Notes: generated by a model not told the origin, from the sequence alone. A stretch of 18,571 nucleotides of DNA from an uncultured Muribaculaceae bacterium (GCA_910584735.1 CAJUBM010000052.1:1-18571), one strand, 5' to 3'. Positions 6,984-15,934 are shown, numbered from the stretch's first letter. Translations and numbers: made by a program.

Positions 6984-8468
6984 TCACCGAAGTATTTTTT
7001 CAAAGTCTGCCTCAAGTGGGGTGTCGCGCTCATAGTCCCAGAGGGTAAGGCTCCTCAGACGGTAATAGTAGGTCCAATAACGATACAGGTGGTCGATATA
7101 CTGGCGGCGGCTCGCGTCCTTGGAAGTCTGCGAGTCGTTAAGGTCAAGTGTCGATATTTTCCCGATAAGATAGGTCTCTACGTTCGTGCGATAGCGCTGT
7201 GAGGCAATCGTGTCGGCCCGCAGCGACATCCTCACCTGGTCCCCCTGGTTGGCGAACCGCTCTACTAATACGAAAAGGTCGCGGTTGAAATCCTGTGTCT
7301 CCTTGCGCAGACGGCTCTGCACCACCTCGCGGTTCGACTGTGCCACACGCACACGCCCCCGGCGCTTACCCCAGTCAAGAATCGGAATCCGTACGCCTAT
7401 CTCTACAACCTGGTTGTCACGCAGGCCACGATAGGAATCGCCAAGATTGTGGGCCGCCCCTGAATATCCCACCTGGGCAAAAAGGTTTATCTGCCTCATA
7501 TCCCCCTTGGCTTTCGCCACTTCGTAATCAGCCTCAAGCTGACGGCGCATAAGATTCTTGGCAAACTTATTGTTTGCCAACGCCTTGTCAAGGGCATCTG
7601 GAAAAGACACCTCTATATCCGGCACCATTGACGGCGTGGAAGGCACTATCTCGACATCTTCCGGCAGCCCGAGAAACGAAGCGAGCTCAAACATGGCGCT
7701 TTTCATGGTACTCCGATTATCGGTAAGCGTGGCCTTGGCGTTCAGCACATTCAGTTCCATCTGCAAGAGATCGTTCTTGGAAATACGCCCCATACGGCGC
7801 TTTTCCTGAGCCACGGAGTAGAGTTTCTCTGCATTTTCAAGATTCTGCGATGCCGTGGCGACATCCTCCCTGGCCATTAACAGATTGAAATAATAGGTTA
7901 TGGCCGTCATAGCCACATCCTCCGTAGCGCTCAGGAAGGCCGCCTTGGCCTCATCGAAACGCACGGGAGAAATCTTCCTGTCCCACTTCACCGTATTGAC
8001 GCCGAATATCGGCTGGTTCAATGTCAGAGCTATCGGAATAGACATGAAACGGCTCCGATTCGATGTATCAAATTCCTTGATAAGGTCAAGCGAGGTGTTT
8101 AGCGACAATGTTCCGCCGGTAAACCATATATTCTGGGTCACGGAGAATTGGCCTACCACCTCCATGTAGTTTGTCCGCACGAAAGAGAAAGCCCCTTCGG
8201 AATCCATATACGAGGAATATTGCTTCGAATAATGTGGCAACGTGGCCTGGAAGGAAACCTCCGGGAGAAGCTCTGCCTTATAGGTGCGGTACTCCCAGTA
8301 GGCCGACCGCAGTTCATCAAGAGCCACAGCGGCATCAACGCTCGTGGCGCGCGCACGGGCCACCGCGTCGTCAAGCGAAAGCTCGACGGCCTCGGCGCCT
8401 CGTGCACGGCCTACTGCGCCGGCAATAAATGCCGTGGTTATTAATATAGGTATGAAAGTCTTTTTCAT
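6984..8468 (-). CDS. TolC-family outer-membrane efflux protein
   Basis: A 494-residue protein with a signal peptide (MKKTFIPILITTAFIAGAVG, cleavage probably near 24) and the two-fold TolC pattern of long amphipathic helices separated by beta segments. Telling stretches are the start of the mature part (VELSLDDAVARARATSVDAA), the first-repeat coil around 195-265 (NAEKLYSVAQEKRRMGRISKNDLL) and the second-repeat VEIGVRIPILDWGKRRGRV near 355-375. Trimers of such proteins form the outer-membrane duct that docks on the periplasmic adaptor. It follows the fourth permease gene by 12 bp and precedes the two-component genes, supplying the outer-membrane part of the tripartite pump. TolC-family members are hard to name individually, so no gene symbol is given. 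Confidence 0.93.
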   Translation of the reverse strand: MKKTFIPILITTAFIAGAVGRARGAEAVELSLDDAVARARATSVDAAVALDELRSAYWEYRTYKAELLPEVSFQATLPHYSKQYSSYMDSEGAFSFVRTNYMEVVGQFSVTQNIWFTGGTLSLNTSLDLIKEFDTSNRSRFMSIPIALTLNQPIFGVNTVKWDRKISPVRFDEAKAAFLSATEDVAMTAITYYFNLLMAREDVATASQNLENAEKLYSVAQEKRRMGRISKNDLLQMELNVLNAKATLTDNRSTMKSAMFELASFLGLPEDVEIVPSTPSMVPDIEVSFPDALDKALANNKFAKNLMRRQLEADYEVAKAKGDMRQINLFAQVGYSGAAHNLGDSYRGLRDNQVVEIGVRIPILDWGKRRGRVRVAQSNREVVQSRLRKETQDFNRDLFVLVERFANQGDQVRMSLRADTIASQRYRTNVETYLIGKISTLDLNDSQTSKDASRRQYIDHLYRYWTYYYRLRSLTLWDYERDTPLEADFEKILR

Positions 8469-8480
8469 TCCGCCTACTGT

Positions 8481-9788
8481 TTATTCTTCCTGTAATACAA
8501 CCGAGGGTTTGGTATGCATCGACTTCAGGGCAGGGAAAAGCGTCCCGAGTAGCACCATGACGCCCATCTCGGCATACGTGAGCAATCCTGCCGCTACGGT
8601 GGGGAGGAGCATATCATCATACACCTGCGAGGAGGTAAAAAGCCCTTCTTTCGTTACCATAAGCCACACCACCCCGATTGTGAATGGCAGAGTTGCCACC
8701 AGTAACAGCATGGCCTCTGATACCACGCGCATCAGCACTCGCAACGGGGTGGCTCCGTGTACCATACGTATGGCAATCTCTGCGCCGCGCTGCTGCGTAC
8801 GGAACCAGAATGAGCCCAAAAGACCGAGAAAGATATTGACCATCAGGAAAATACACATAGCTATATACATGCGTTGCTGCTGGTCGACCTGACGGTTGTT
8901 GAACGTCTTTATCTCAGACATCGATTCCACATCGGTGAGATAGAGATATTTGAAAGAATAATCCGTGGCAAGCCGTGAACGCATCTCCTGCGCGAAATCG
9001 CCCGGATAGGAATCCTTTACCCTCACCAGCACCTCTCCGCCGAGGTAATCGCCGAACATCTCACGCCCCGGAATGAGAATCGTTATCATATCGGCGGCCG
9101 ATTCATATGTAGCCCTCTTTATAGGAGCAACCACGGCGCCGATTGTAACAATGGCATTATGCCCGTTACCTACGTAGAACCTTTTGCCGACCACCTTACG
9201 GCTGTCAATCTGCTCCTCCTTTGGAAGGCCCTCCTTGTTATAGCGGACATTGGACGTGATAACGGACTTTCCTTGCGCAAGCATATCGTCAAGCTGGCGC
9301 GAAGTCTCGCCATTTATACCCTTTATGCCGAGTACCGAACATATATCGCCGAACACCCACGAATTGCGCACCATATTCCAGTTCATTCCGCCGAGCACAA
9401 GCGTGGAATCCTCCACATCAATAAGGGCATCCCCCTGGAAGTTGTAATTATGCGGGGTAATCCCGAAGTTGGCCGATACAGCCTCAACACCCGGTTCGGC
9501 CTTAAGGCGCTCCATCAGCTTACGCATCTGGTCGGTATTGATGCTGTCGCGCAGCCTCATATACTCGCTGTCGGATTCGGGCCATTCCACTTTCGACCAG
9601 TCAACGGTATAATGCATCTTATAGACATTCTCCGTATCGAATCCGTCAGGCTCGGCACGGACAGAATACACGGCGTACAGGAAATCGTTTATATACCACA
9701 GCACCAGGCTGACTATAAGCATTTCAAGGAACAGCCATATATTGGAGCGCCATTCCGCAAATATCTGTTTTATAAGTTTTCGCTTCAT
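8481..9788 (-). CDS. FtsX/MacB-type ABC permease, B-type copy 2
   Basis: A 435-residue inner-membrane protein with the MacB/FtsX layout: one N-terminal membrane helix (about 17-35), a periplasmic domain of about 250 residues, and three C-terminal helices. The segment before the second to third helices (FWFRTQQRGAEIAIRMVHGATPLRVL) is the usual FtsX coupling region that contacts the ATPase. It closely resembles the permease at 11126-12400 in its start (MKRKLIKQIFAEWRSNIWLF), the LWYINDF motif, the coupling region and the KPSVVLQ end, so the two are paralogues. It is 26 bp downstream of an A-type permease and likely forms a heterodimer with it. No ATPase domain is fused. Confidence 0.9.
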   Translation of the reverse strand: MKRKLIKQIFAEWRSNIWLFLEMLIVSLVLWYINDFLYAVYSVRAEPDGFDTENVYKMHYTVDWSKVEWPESDSEYMRLRDSINTDQMRKLMERLKAEPGVEAVSANFGITPHNYNFQGDALIDVEDSTLVLGGMNWNMVRNSWVFGDICSVLGIKGINGETSRQLDDMLAQGKSVITSNVRYNKEGLPKEEQIDSRKVVGKRFYVGNGHNAIVTIGAVVAPIKRATYESAADMITILIPGREMFGDYLGGEVLVRVKDSYPGDFAQEMRSRLATDYSFKYLYLTDVESMSEIKTFNNRQVDQQQRMYIAMCIFLMVNIFLGLLGSFWFRTQQRGAEIAIRMVHGATPLRVLMRVVSEAMLLLVATLPFTIGVVWLMVTKEGLFTSSQVYDDMLLPTVAAGLLTYAEMGVMVLLGTLFPALKSMHTKPSVVLQEE

Positions 9789-9814
9789 AAGATTGTCAAC
9801 AGATTCTAATGGGT

Positions 9815-11098
9815 TTATTTTTCATGGCCTGACAGCGCATCTACCGGGTCACGCCGTGCGGCAAGCCACGATGGCAGTCCCGCGCTTAGAAAATTAAGCA
9901 CCAACGAACAGCCTGCGGCAATGCCGAAAGTAGCCCAACTGAACAGCACCTGCGGGGATATGCTCGGTTCTACATACAGGCGTTCCCAGCTATTGGACGA
10001 CACGAAATATCCCACCCATAGCCATATGAACAGCCAGGAGACCAACAACCCTATAGCCGCCCCTATGATTGTCACCACAAGGTTCTCATTGAAAATACCC
10101 AGGGTAACGGAGGCGCGTGTGGCTCCGAAAGCGCGGCGCACCCCTATCTCGGTGCGGCGGCGCCGCAACAGCGAGTTCGTCATGCTCGAAAGATTGATTG
10201 CCGGCACCAGCAGCAACACAACATAAGGCACCCACCAAAGCGCGTCATCATAAGGATCTGAATTAGTGCCGCGTATAGTAGAAGCCTGTTTTACGGTGTA
10301 AGGCTGCCCGTGAGGCAGGAGTTCCAGGTTCATAGGTTTGAAACGTCGGTTCACGGCCTCATAACGTTTCTCCACCTCTCTTCTTATGGCAGGTATGTCC
10401 GACTTATCGCGAGCCAGCGCCACGCCTTTATTTTGACCGAACGCGTCATCATAACCCATAACCGGGCCTTTACGCTCATATCTGAACGGCGCCCAAAGCT
10501 GGGCATATGCATACGAGGCAAGGGGCGAGACATCGCGTACCACGCCTCCGACTCTGCGCGGGGCGCGGCCTACAAGAATGGTACGCCCGGCAACATCGGT
10601 GGAACCGAAAAGATGACGGGCCACACTCTCGGTGATGATAACCGGGCAACTCTCAAGATCATCCCACGTCACCTCCTTTATCCGGTAAGGCTTGCCGGAT
10701 AGAAACTCAAAGTCAAAAACACGCCAATAATCATCGTCAGTCCATATCTTGTTCACATTCATCGGAGCCTTCCCCGGGACGCTCACATCGGTCGAAGTAG
10801 GTGTGCCGGAAAAGATGGTAAACGCCTCGATGCCATCGATACCCGAATATAACTCTTCAAGGAATCCGGGGGAATATAGTGTGGAGCGGTTTCGCCCCTC
10901 TTCATCGTAGATGTTGACCCCCGTGGCAACCAGCATACGCGAACGGTTGCTCTCGGGAGCGAAGTCGGCAAACTTCACACGGTCAATCACCACCATGGTC
11001 ATTATCAGAAAGATAGTGAACGCGGTACCTATCACGCTGACAGTACCCACTATGGGCTGTCGACCAAGTTCTCGAAATGTATGTTTTATTATGTTCAT
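9815..11098 (-). CDS. FtsX/MacB-type ABC permease, A-type copy 2
   Basis: A 427-residue permease with an N-terminal helix (about 17-39), a MacB-like periplasmic core and three C-terminal helices. Diagnostic is PAINLSSMTNSLLRRRRTEI, followed by GVRRAFGATRASV, where the first C-terminal helix runs into the cytoplasmic coupling segment. It is a paralogue of the permease at 12422-13717: TAFTIFLIM, RVKFADFAPES, VFDFEFLSGKPY and the INLSSMTNSLLR block align without difficulty. The end (PSWLAARRDPVDALSGHEK) is the usual FtsX-family tail. It is 27 bp after the first B-type permease and 26 bp before the second B-type permease, completing an alternating A-B-A-B array served by a single ATPase gene. Confidence 0.92.
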   Translation of the reverse strand: MNIIKHTFRELGRQPIVGTVSVIGTAFTIFLIMTMVVIDRVKFADFAPESNRSRMLVATGVNIYDEEGRNRSTLYSPGFLEELYSGIDGIEAFTIFSGTPTSTDVSVPGKAPMNVNKIWTDDDYWRVFDFEFLSGKPYRIKEVTWDDLESCPVIITESVARHLFGSTDVAGRTILVGRAPRRVGGVVRDVSPLASYAYAQLWAPFRYERKGPVMGYDDAFGQNKGVALARDKSDIPAIRREVEKRYEAVNRRFKPMNLELLPHGQPYTVKQASTIRGTNSDPYDDALWWVPYVVLLLVPAINLSSMTNSLLRRRRTEIGVRRAFGATRASVTLGIFNENLVVTIIGAAIGLLVSWLFIWLWVGYFVSSNSWERLYVEPSISPQVLFSWATFGIAAGCSLVLNFLSAGLPSWLAARRDPVDALSGHEK

Positions 11099-11125
11099 AA
11101 TCGTTGTCTTTCTATCTTCAGTCTG

Positions 11126-12400
11126 TCACTCGGCCTGTAGTACTACCGAGGGTTTTGTCTTCATAGCCCTATAGGCCGGGATAAATGTGCCGAGGACAAC
11201 CATCACAGTCATCTCTACGAAGGTAATAACTGCCGCTATCCAGAACCGTCCGAGGGAGAAATGCGAGCGTTCCCAACTGATAAGCAGGTCAGCCTTTCCT
11301 ATGAGCCAGTCAATACCCAGTGCCGGGATTGTAGCGACCAGCAGAAGAATCCAGGCTTCCGAGATAACACGGCATATTATATCGCGACTCGTGGCCCCTC
11401 CGACCATACGGATGGCAATCTCCCCGCTGCGCCGCTGGGTTCTGAACCAAAAGGCTCCGAGCAGTCCGAGGAAGACGTTCACCATAAGGAAAGACATGGC
11501 AAGGACCGAAAGCCTCATAGTACGGTCTACCTCGGCTGCGCTCGCACTCTTTATAGCGCTGAGAGGCTGTACCCCGCAAAGATACAGACGCCCTATGGAA
11601 TAATCTCCGGAACCTTTCCCGTTCAAAGCTTCAATGAAATCGGCCTCGGAGGCATTGTCCTTTAAGCGCACCAACAAATCGGCGGAGGACATCATATCCC
11701 TACCCAACGGGACGTACACCTGCGAAGATTTCCTCACAGACTCATACATAGTGCGGAGTTGGGATTTCATCACAGCCCCTACGGTAACCAAGGCTCCCTC
11801 ACCGGTGTAGTATCTCTTGCCTATAAGGGAATGGACGTCCACCTTCCCCGACTTCATCCCCGGGGCTTCATGATACACAACATTGTCGGACAATACGGCG
11901 CCCCCGGCAGCAATCACACTGTCAAGCCTCGCCGGACTTTCTCCGTTGATTCCCGAGATGCGCAGTACGCTGAAATATCCCGGCGTGACGAATCCATAGC
12001 GCATTGACACCCCCGTAGAATATGAGAATCCGAGACATGCGGTAGTATCCTCGGGGTTGAACAGTCCGGCATTATATCCGCTTGTCTCAAAGGGGGTGGC
12101 ATAGGCCGTACGTGACACCGCCTCTATGTCGGGGCGGCCGGCAAGACGCCTTTCAAGCTCCCCGACAAGGTGATTGCAGACTGAATCGGGATCAGCCTCG
12201 TCATCAATCCCCGCAATACGATAGTTTACACGGTAGACACGCTCATAATCGAACCCGTAATCCTGCGATGCCTGTACGGTGCGTATATACATGAAATCAT
12301 TGATATACCACAACACCACGCTCACAACAAGCAGTTCCACAAGGAGCCACATGTTGGCACGCCATTCGGTAGACATCTGTCTTACTAACTTTCTTTTCAT
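11126..12400 (-). CDS. FtsX/MacB-type ABC permease, B-type copy 1
   Basis: A 424-residue permease with an N-terminal helix (about 17-34, containing LWYINDF), a periplasmic domain, and three C-terminal helices. The coupling stretch FWFRTQRRSGEIAIRMVGGA and the end KPSVVLQAE are shared with the permease at 8481-9788. The periplasmic halves of the two B-type copies differ much more than their membrane parts, as expected if they recognise different ligands or partners. It sits 21 bp after the first A-type permease, so the two probably work as a pair. The ATG start is supported by the identical position in the paralogue (MKRKL in both). Confidence 0.9.
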   Translation of the reverse strand: MKRKLVRQMSTEWRANMWLLVELLVVSVVLWYINDFMYIRTVQASQDYGFDYERVYRVNYRIAGIDDEADPDSVCNHLVGELERRLAGRPDIEAVSRTAYATPFETSGYNAGLFNPEDTTACLGFSYSTGVSMRYGFVTPGYFSVLRISGINGESPARLDSVIAAGGAVLSDNVVYHEAPGMKSGKVDVHSLIGKRYYTGEGALVTVGAVMKSQLRTMYESVRKSSQVYVPLGRDMMSSADLLVRLKDNASEADFIEALNGKGSGDYSIGRLYLCGVQPLSAIKSASAAEVDRTMRLSVLAMSFLMVNVFLGLLGAFWFRTQRRSGEIAIRMVGGATSRDIICRVISEAWILLLVATIPALGIDWLIGKADLLISWERSHFSLGRFWIAAVITFVEMTVMVVLGTFIPAYRAMKTKPSVVLQAE

Positions 12401-12421
12401 AACGGTATCGAGATTACGGTA

Positions 12422-13717
12422 TCATTTTTCATAATCGGATATTGCCTCTACCGGATTCATGCGCGAGGCATTGAAGGCCGGTATGCCTATACTCATCAGG
12501 TTGAGTATGAAACAGAACACCATAGCCAGCCCGAAGGTAGTCCAACTGAAAAGCAACTGCGGAGGGATAGTGGCGTCAGCAAATATCGTCTCCCAAGTAT
12601 CTATTCCCACAAAGGAATCTACGAACAGCAAGATAAAAATCCAGGACGATACCAGCCCTACCAATCCACCGGCCAGTGTGACCAGCAGATTCTCTACAAA
12701 AATATCACGCATTACGCGCATACGCCTGCAACCGAAGGCCCGGCGCACACCAAGCTCCATGCGGCGTTGCCGCAATAGGGAATTCGTCATACTCGAAAGA
12801 TTTATGGCCGGAATCAGCAGAAGTATGGCATATACCAGCCATTCCAGCCTCTCCGAACGTGGCTCAGGATCGCTGTTCGTTCCTCCAACCGACAGATACA
12901 CCGCATGGTCGTAAGGCTGCCCATGGGTCTTCAACGAGGCATCCTGCGTCTTCAGACGGCGGTTTGCGGCAGCATAACGCTCTCTCACCGCCTCACTTAT
13001 ACCCTCCATGTCGCCACCGATGCGCGCCAGGAGCGCTACCTGGTAGTCGCCAAAGAAATCCTCCGGACTCACCGGCACAGCCGTAGCAAGCGGGCCTTCG
13101 ATAGGAATCCATATCTGGGAATATGCCATATAGGCGTGTGGGCTTACATCGTCAACCACCCCCGCCACACGGTATGGCTTATGGCCCAACAGAATCTCCC
13201 GGCCTTCAGCATCTTCCGAGCCGTACAATCTTCGTGCCACTGACGCGCAGATAACTGCCGGGGTGGAAGAGCCATACCTCTGTCCCACCTTGTCGGCCTT
13301 ATAAGGGGAGCCGCTTACGAAATCAAAATCAAAGACATCCCAATAACCGGCATCGGTGGCGCGTAGGTTGGCTTCGAAAGCCGTACGCCCGGCAGCAGCA
13401 ATATCTATCTCCTCAAGGCTGCCATATACGGCCATCGCTTCCGCCCCTTCCAGATTACCATATATCTCTTGGATAAACGGCATGGAATAATATGAACTTC
13501 GCGAAGTCCCGTTGTCGTACCATATATCCACCCCACGGGTGAAAAGCATACGGTCGCGGTGGCTCACCGGGGCATACTCGGCAGAATCCACCCTGCCGAC
13601 CACCACCACTACCATTATGAGGAATATGGCGAACGCCGTCCCTGCCAACCCTACAAGGTTCATGGCCGGTTGACGCCGCACCTCGCGCCAGGTATGCCTT
13701 ATAAATTGAAAATTCAT
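12422..13717 (-). CDS. FtsX/MacB-type ABC permease, A-type copy 1
   Basis: This is the first of the four permeases. A TTG directly precedes the ATG at 13717; I take the ATG (MNFQFIRHTW, 431 residues) because it aligns with the ATG start of the A-type paralogue. The layout is MacB/FtsX-like: a membrane helix at about 20-41, a periplasmic domain, then PAINLSSMTNSLLRQRRMEL and GVRRAFG leading into the last helices, and an end NASRMNPVEAISDYEK. It lies 32 bp after the ATPase gene, which has no other obvious partner. No residues specific for lipoprotein release or macrolide export can be recognised, so the substrate is left open. Confidence 0.92.
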   Translation of the reverse strand: MNFQFIRHTWREVRRQPAMNLVGLAGTAFAIFLIMVVVVVGRVDSAEYAPVSHRDRMLFTRGVDIWYDNGTSRSSYYSMPFIQEIYGNLEGAEAMAVYGSLEEIDIAAAGRTAFEANLRATDAGYWDVFDFDFVSGSPYKADKVGQRYGSSTPAVICASVARRLYGSEDAEGREILLGHKPYRVAGVVDDVSPHAYMAYSQIWIPIEGPLATAVPVSPEDFFGDYQVALLARIGGDMEGISEAVRERYAAANRRLKTQDASLKTHGQPYDHAVYLSVGGTNSDPEPRSERLEWLVYAILLLIPAINLSSMTNSLLRQRRMELGVRRAFGCRRMRVMRDIFVENLLVTLAGGLVGLVSSWIFILLFVDSFVGIDTWETIFADATIPPQLLFSWTTFGLAMVFCFILNLMSIGIPAFNASRMNPVEAISDYEK

Positions 13718-13749
13718 CAAAACGCGTAATTAAAAATGGAAATGATTTT

Positions 13750-14421
13750 TCAAAGCACCTGACGTCCGTCAAAGAAACGGATTATACGGTCGGTCTGGCG
13801 CGCCTGTTCCTCGTTGTGGGTAACCATCACTATAGTTTTGCCATCCGTACGATTCAGGCCGTGAAGTATCTCCATAACCTCGGCACCCATCTTGGAGTCA
13901 AGGTTGCCGGTAGGTTCGTCGGCGAGGATAATCTCAGGCGATCCCACTATGGCACGAGCTATGGCCACACGCTGGCTCTGTCCGCCGGAAAGCTGCCCCG
14001 GCATATGGCGCATGCGGTGAGAAAGCCCTACCTTCTCGAGAACCTCGCGGGCCAGACGTCTGCGCTCACTTCCGCTTACACCCTTACGATAAAGCAACGG
14101 GAGTTCCACATTATCAATCACGTTAAGCGTAGGAATGAGATGGAAGCTCTGGAACACGAAACCTAACTTACGGTTACGCATAGCTGCAAGTTCGTTATCT
14201 GACAGAGAGCCGGTAATTGCCCCGTCAAGTTCCACGGTGCCCGATGTCGGCTTGTCAAGAAGGCCGATTATGTTCAGCAACGTTGATTTGCCGCAGCCTG
14301 AAGGCCCCATGATACTCACGAACTCACCTTTCTCAATACCTATGTTCACGTTTTCAAGGGCAACGGTCTCTATCTCCCGTGTACGGTAAACTTTGTTGAT
14401 TTCCTTAAGTTGAATAAGCAT
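13750..14421 (-). CDS. ABC transporter ATPase, MacB/LolD-like
   Basis: A 223-residue nucleotide-binding protein, the normal size for a stand-alone MacB/LolD/FtsE-type ATPase. All motifs are intact: Walker A GPSGCGKST (39-47), Q-loop Gln91, signature LSGGQSQRVAIARAI (144-158), Walker B IILADEP (164-170) with Glu169, D-loop NLDS (173-176) and switch His202. It is the only ATPase gene in the operon and must therefore power all four permeases, unless others are supplied in trans. In MacB-type machines ATP hydrolysis drives a mechanical stroke in the periplasm rather than transport through the membrane domains; applying that here is inference. Confidence 0.95.
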   Translation of the reverse strand: MLIQLKEINKVYRTREIETVALENVNIGIEKGEFVSIMGPSGCGKSTLLNIIGLLDKPTSGTVELDGAITGSLSDNELAAMRNRKLGFVFQSFHLIPTLNVIDNVELPLLYRKGVSGSERRRLAREVLEKVGLSHRMRHMPGQLSGGQSQRVAIARAIVGSPEIILADEPTGNLDSKMGAEVMEILHGLNRTDGKTIVMVTHNEEQARQTDRIIRFFDGRQVL

Positions 14422-14473
14422 ATCTGTAATATTTTATTGTGTTCTGGACTATGGATTATACCCGGATAACCGA

Positions 14474-14507
14474 TGTCAATCATTTATTCCTGTCAATCAT
14501 TTATTCT
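14474..14507 (-). repeat. 17-bp tandem duplication across the end of the adaptor gene
   Basis: TGTCAATCATTTATTC (plus strand) occurs at 14474-14489 and again at 14491-14506, a 17-bp period; the two 17-bp units differ only in their last base. The right-hand copy covers the last codons and stop of the adaptor gene and the left-hand copy lies in the spacer before the ATPase gene. It looks like a slippage duplication of the 3' end of the gene. Confidence 0.85.
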
Positions 14508-15746
14508 TAGTGTCTCATGCGACTTATATTGCTCCAAGTCATTGGCAACCACCTTCTCGCCGGGTGACAGCCCGCTGAGTACCTCCACATGTTCCGGCGA
14601 GCTCTCACCTAAAGAGACATTTCGCCGCTGCAACGATTTTCCGTCAGAGGAAAGCACCCAGAGGGTATAGCTTCCGGGGCCTGCGTAATATGAGGAATTG
14701 GCAACACGCACCACATTCTCTTTCAAATCGGTCTTTACATAGACCTCGGCCGATGCACCCGACCTCAGGCGCGGATTGTTATCGTCCTCGAGGATAACCG
14801 TGAATTGTATCGCGCCCTCCTTGCTCTGGGGGGTAACATTGGAGATACGGGCCGGTAGCTCTATCTTTCCTACGCGTACAATAGCCGGAGCCCCGGTGAA
14901 AAGTTTGTCGGAGAAGGTCTCGGCCACGGATGCTTTGACCTTGAAATGATCTAAATCGGAGATAACGGCCACCTTCTCCCCCATAGCAACCTGGCGTCCT
15001 ATCTCGTTGGCTATATACGTCACGATAGCTTTACGCGGCGAGCGCAGCCTTGCGTCTTCAAGCGTACGGGCCATCTCGCCGTAGCTCTCATCGACGATTG
15101 CCAGTTCCACCCCTCGCGATGCCTCGGCTGCACGACTGCTCTCGCGCAGATTTTTGAGACGGGTGCGCAGCTGGGAAAGTTCGAGACGCCCCGTTTTCAG
15201 GGCCAACTCTGCCTGCCGCACCTGTTCGCCCGTACCCGAACCGATACTGTCAAGCAACCGCTCATTCTCCGCAACGGCAGCCAGACGGCTAACGGCCATC
15301 TCCTTTACCTTTATCTCCATTTCAAGGTTTGAAATCTCGTTCGATGCCGATATATCTTCCTGACGGTTACGATAGCTCTTTATACGGCGTTCACCGGCGA
15401 TTTTCTGCAACGATGTGTTTGCCGACTGTAGGTCAAGCAACAGCAGCGGAGTCCCGACATCCACACTATCACCCTCCCGGCAGTACACCTCCACAATCCG
15501 CGACTGTATCGGTGAATTTATAATCTGTTCGAAAGCGGGAACCACACGTCCGCTACCTGAAATCATAGTTTCCAACGAGCCGGTATCAACCTCTGAAAAT
15601 CTTAATGAGGAACGTTCCACAGAGGGAGACACATAGTGCATAGCTACAAAGATGGCAACCGTAACGGCAAGCACCACCCCTGAGGCAATACTCCATTTCT
15701 TGATAGCTGCTTTACGAATTTCAGATTTGGATATTTCTCTGTCCAT
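14493..15746 (-). CDS. HlyD/RND-type periplasmic adaptor (membrane fusion protein)
   Basis: I place the start at the ATG at 15746 (MDREISKSEIRKAAIKKW), giving 417 residues. An ATG further upstream at 15812 would add 22 residues unlike this family and would fall at or before the predicted transcription start. The protein has a membrane anchor (about 17-37) and a first lipoyl/barrel half (about 60-105, with SPIQSRIVEVYCREGDSVDVGTPL). A long coiled-coil hairpin follows (about 108-232, with regular heptads). The second half (about 235-340) includes RSPRKAIVTYI and a beta-barrel, and a membrane-proximal domain ends the protein (about 345-417, with LSGLSPGEKVV). Adaptors of this type bridge a MacB-like permease to a TolC duct. 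It is the first gene of the operon, 71 bp before the ATPase gene, and all other parts of the pump follow. Confidence 0.92.
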   Translation of the reverse strand: MDREISKSEIRKAAIKKWSIASGVVLAVTVAIFVAMHYVSPSVERSSLRFSEVDTGSLETMISGSGRVVPAFEQIINSPIQSRIVEVYCREGDSVDVGTPLLLLDLQSANTSLQKIAGERRIKSYRNRQEDISASNEISNLEMEIKVKEMAVSRLAAVAENERLLDSIGSGTGEQVRQAELALKTGRLELSQLRTRLKNLRESSRAAEASRGVELAIVDESYGEMARTLEDARLRSPRKAIVTYIANEIGRQVAMGEKVAVISDLDHFKVKASVAETFSDKLFTGAPAIVRVGKIELPARISNVTPQSKEGAIQFTVILEDDNNPRLRSGASAEVYVKTDLKENVVRVANSSYYAGPGSYTLWVLSSDGKSLQRRNVSLGESSPEHVEVLSGLSPGEKVVANDLEQYKSHETLRIND

Positions 15747-15811
15747 TAATGTACTGTGTTTATCACTCCCGCCGGGAGACATATAAATATAGATTTCTAT
15801 AGAATAAAACA

Positions 15812-15828
15812 TACCAAAAGTATGCCAA
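15812..15828 (-). promoter_or_regulatory. Candidate promoter of the efflux operon (sigma-54-like or -7 box)
   Basis: Two readings overlap on the minus strand. First, TTGGCA-TACT-TTTGGT resembles a sigma-54 -24/-12 promoter: the GG at -24 is present and the spacing is right, but the invariant GC at -12 is GT. Second, TACTTTTG (15815-15822) fits the Bacteroidota -7 box, but no TTTG lies 19-21 bp upstream. Either places the transcription start near 15800-15810 and so favours translation from 15746. The presence of a sigma-54 activator gene in the same operon makes the first reading attractive. Confidence 0.35.
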
Positions 15829-15891
15829 ATTCAAATAAATATTGATTCCCAACCAATTACACCAAAACAATCTCCCTATAAATGTCCGATT

Positions 15892-15908
15892 CCGTACACC
15901 CCGTACAC
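15892..15908. promoter_or_regulatory. Direct repeat CCGTACAC, candidate activator site
   Basis: CCGTACAC occurs at 15892-15899 and 15901-15908 with a 9-bp period. Because GTAC is self-complementary, the pair also reads as a symmetric GTAC-N5-GTAC site. It is about 85-100 bp upstream of the predicted start of the efflux operon, where sigma-54 activators usually bind. Binding by the operon's own regulator is a guess. Confidence 0.35.
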
Positions 15909-15934
15909 ATTTTCATAGGTAACTTCTTTATAGT

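Noticed and set aside
14474..14507. Possible CRISPR or iteron array
   Set aside because: Only two units without spacers, overlapping the end of a gene; no cas or replication genes nearby.
15747..15812. Longer adaptor protein starting at the ATG at 15812 or 15782
   Set aside because: The added residues do not resemble adaptor N-termini and lie in the region where the promoter and leader are expected.
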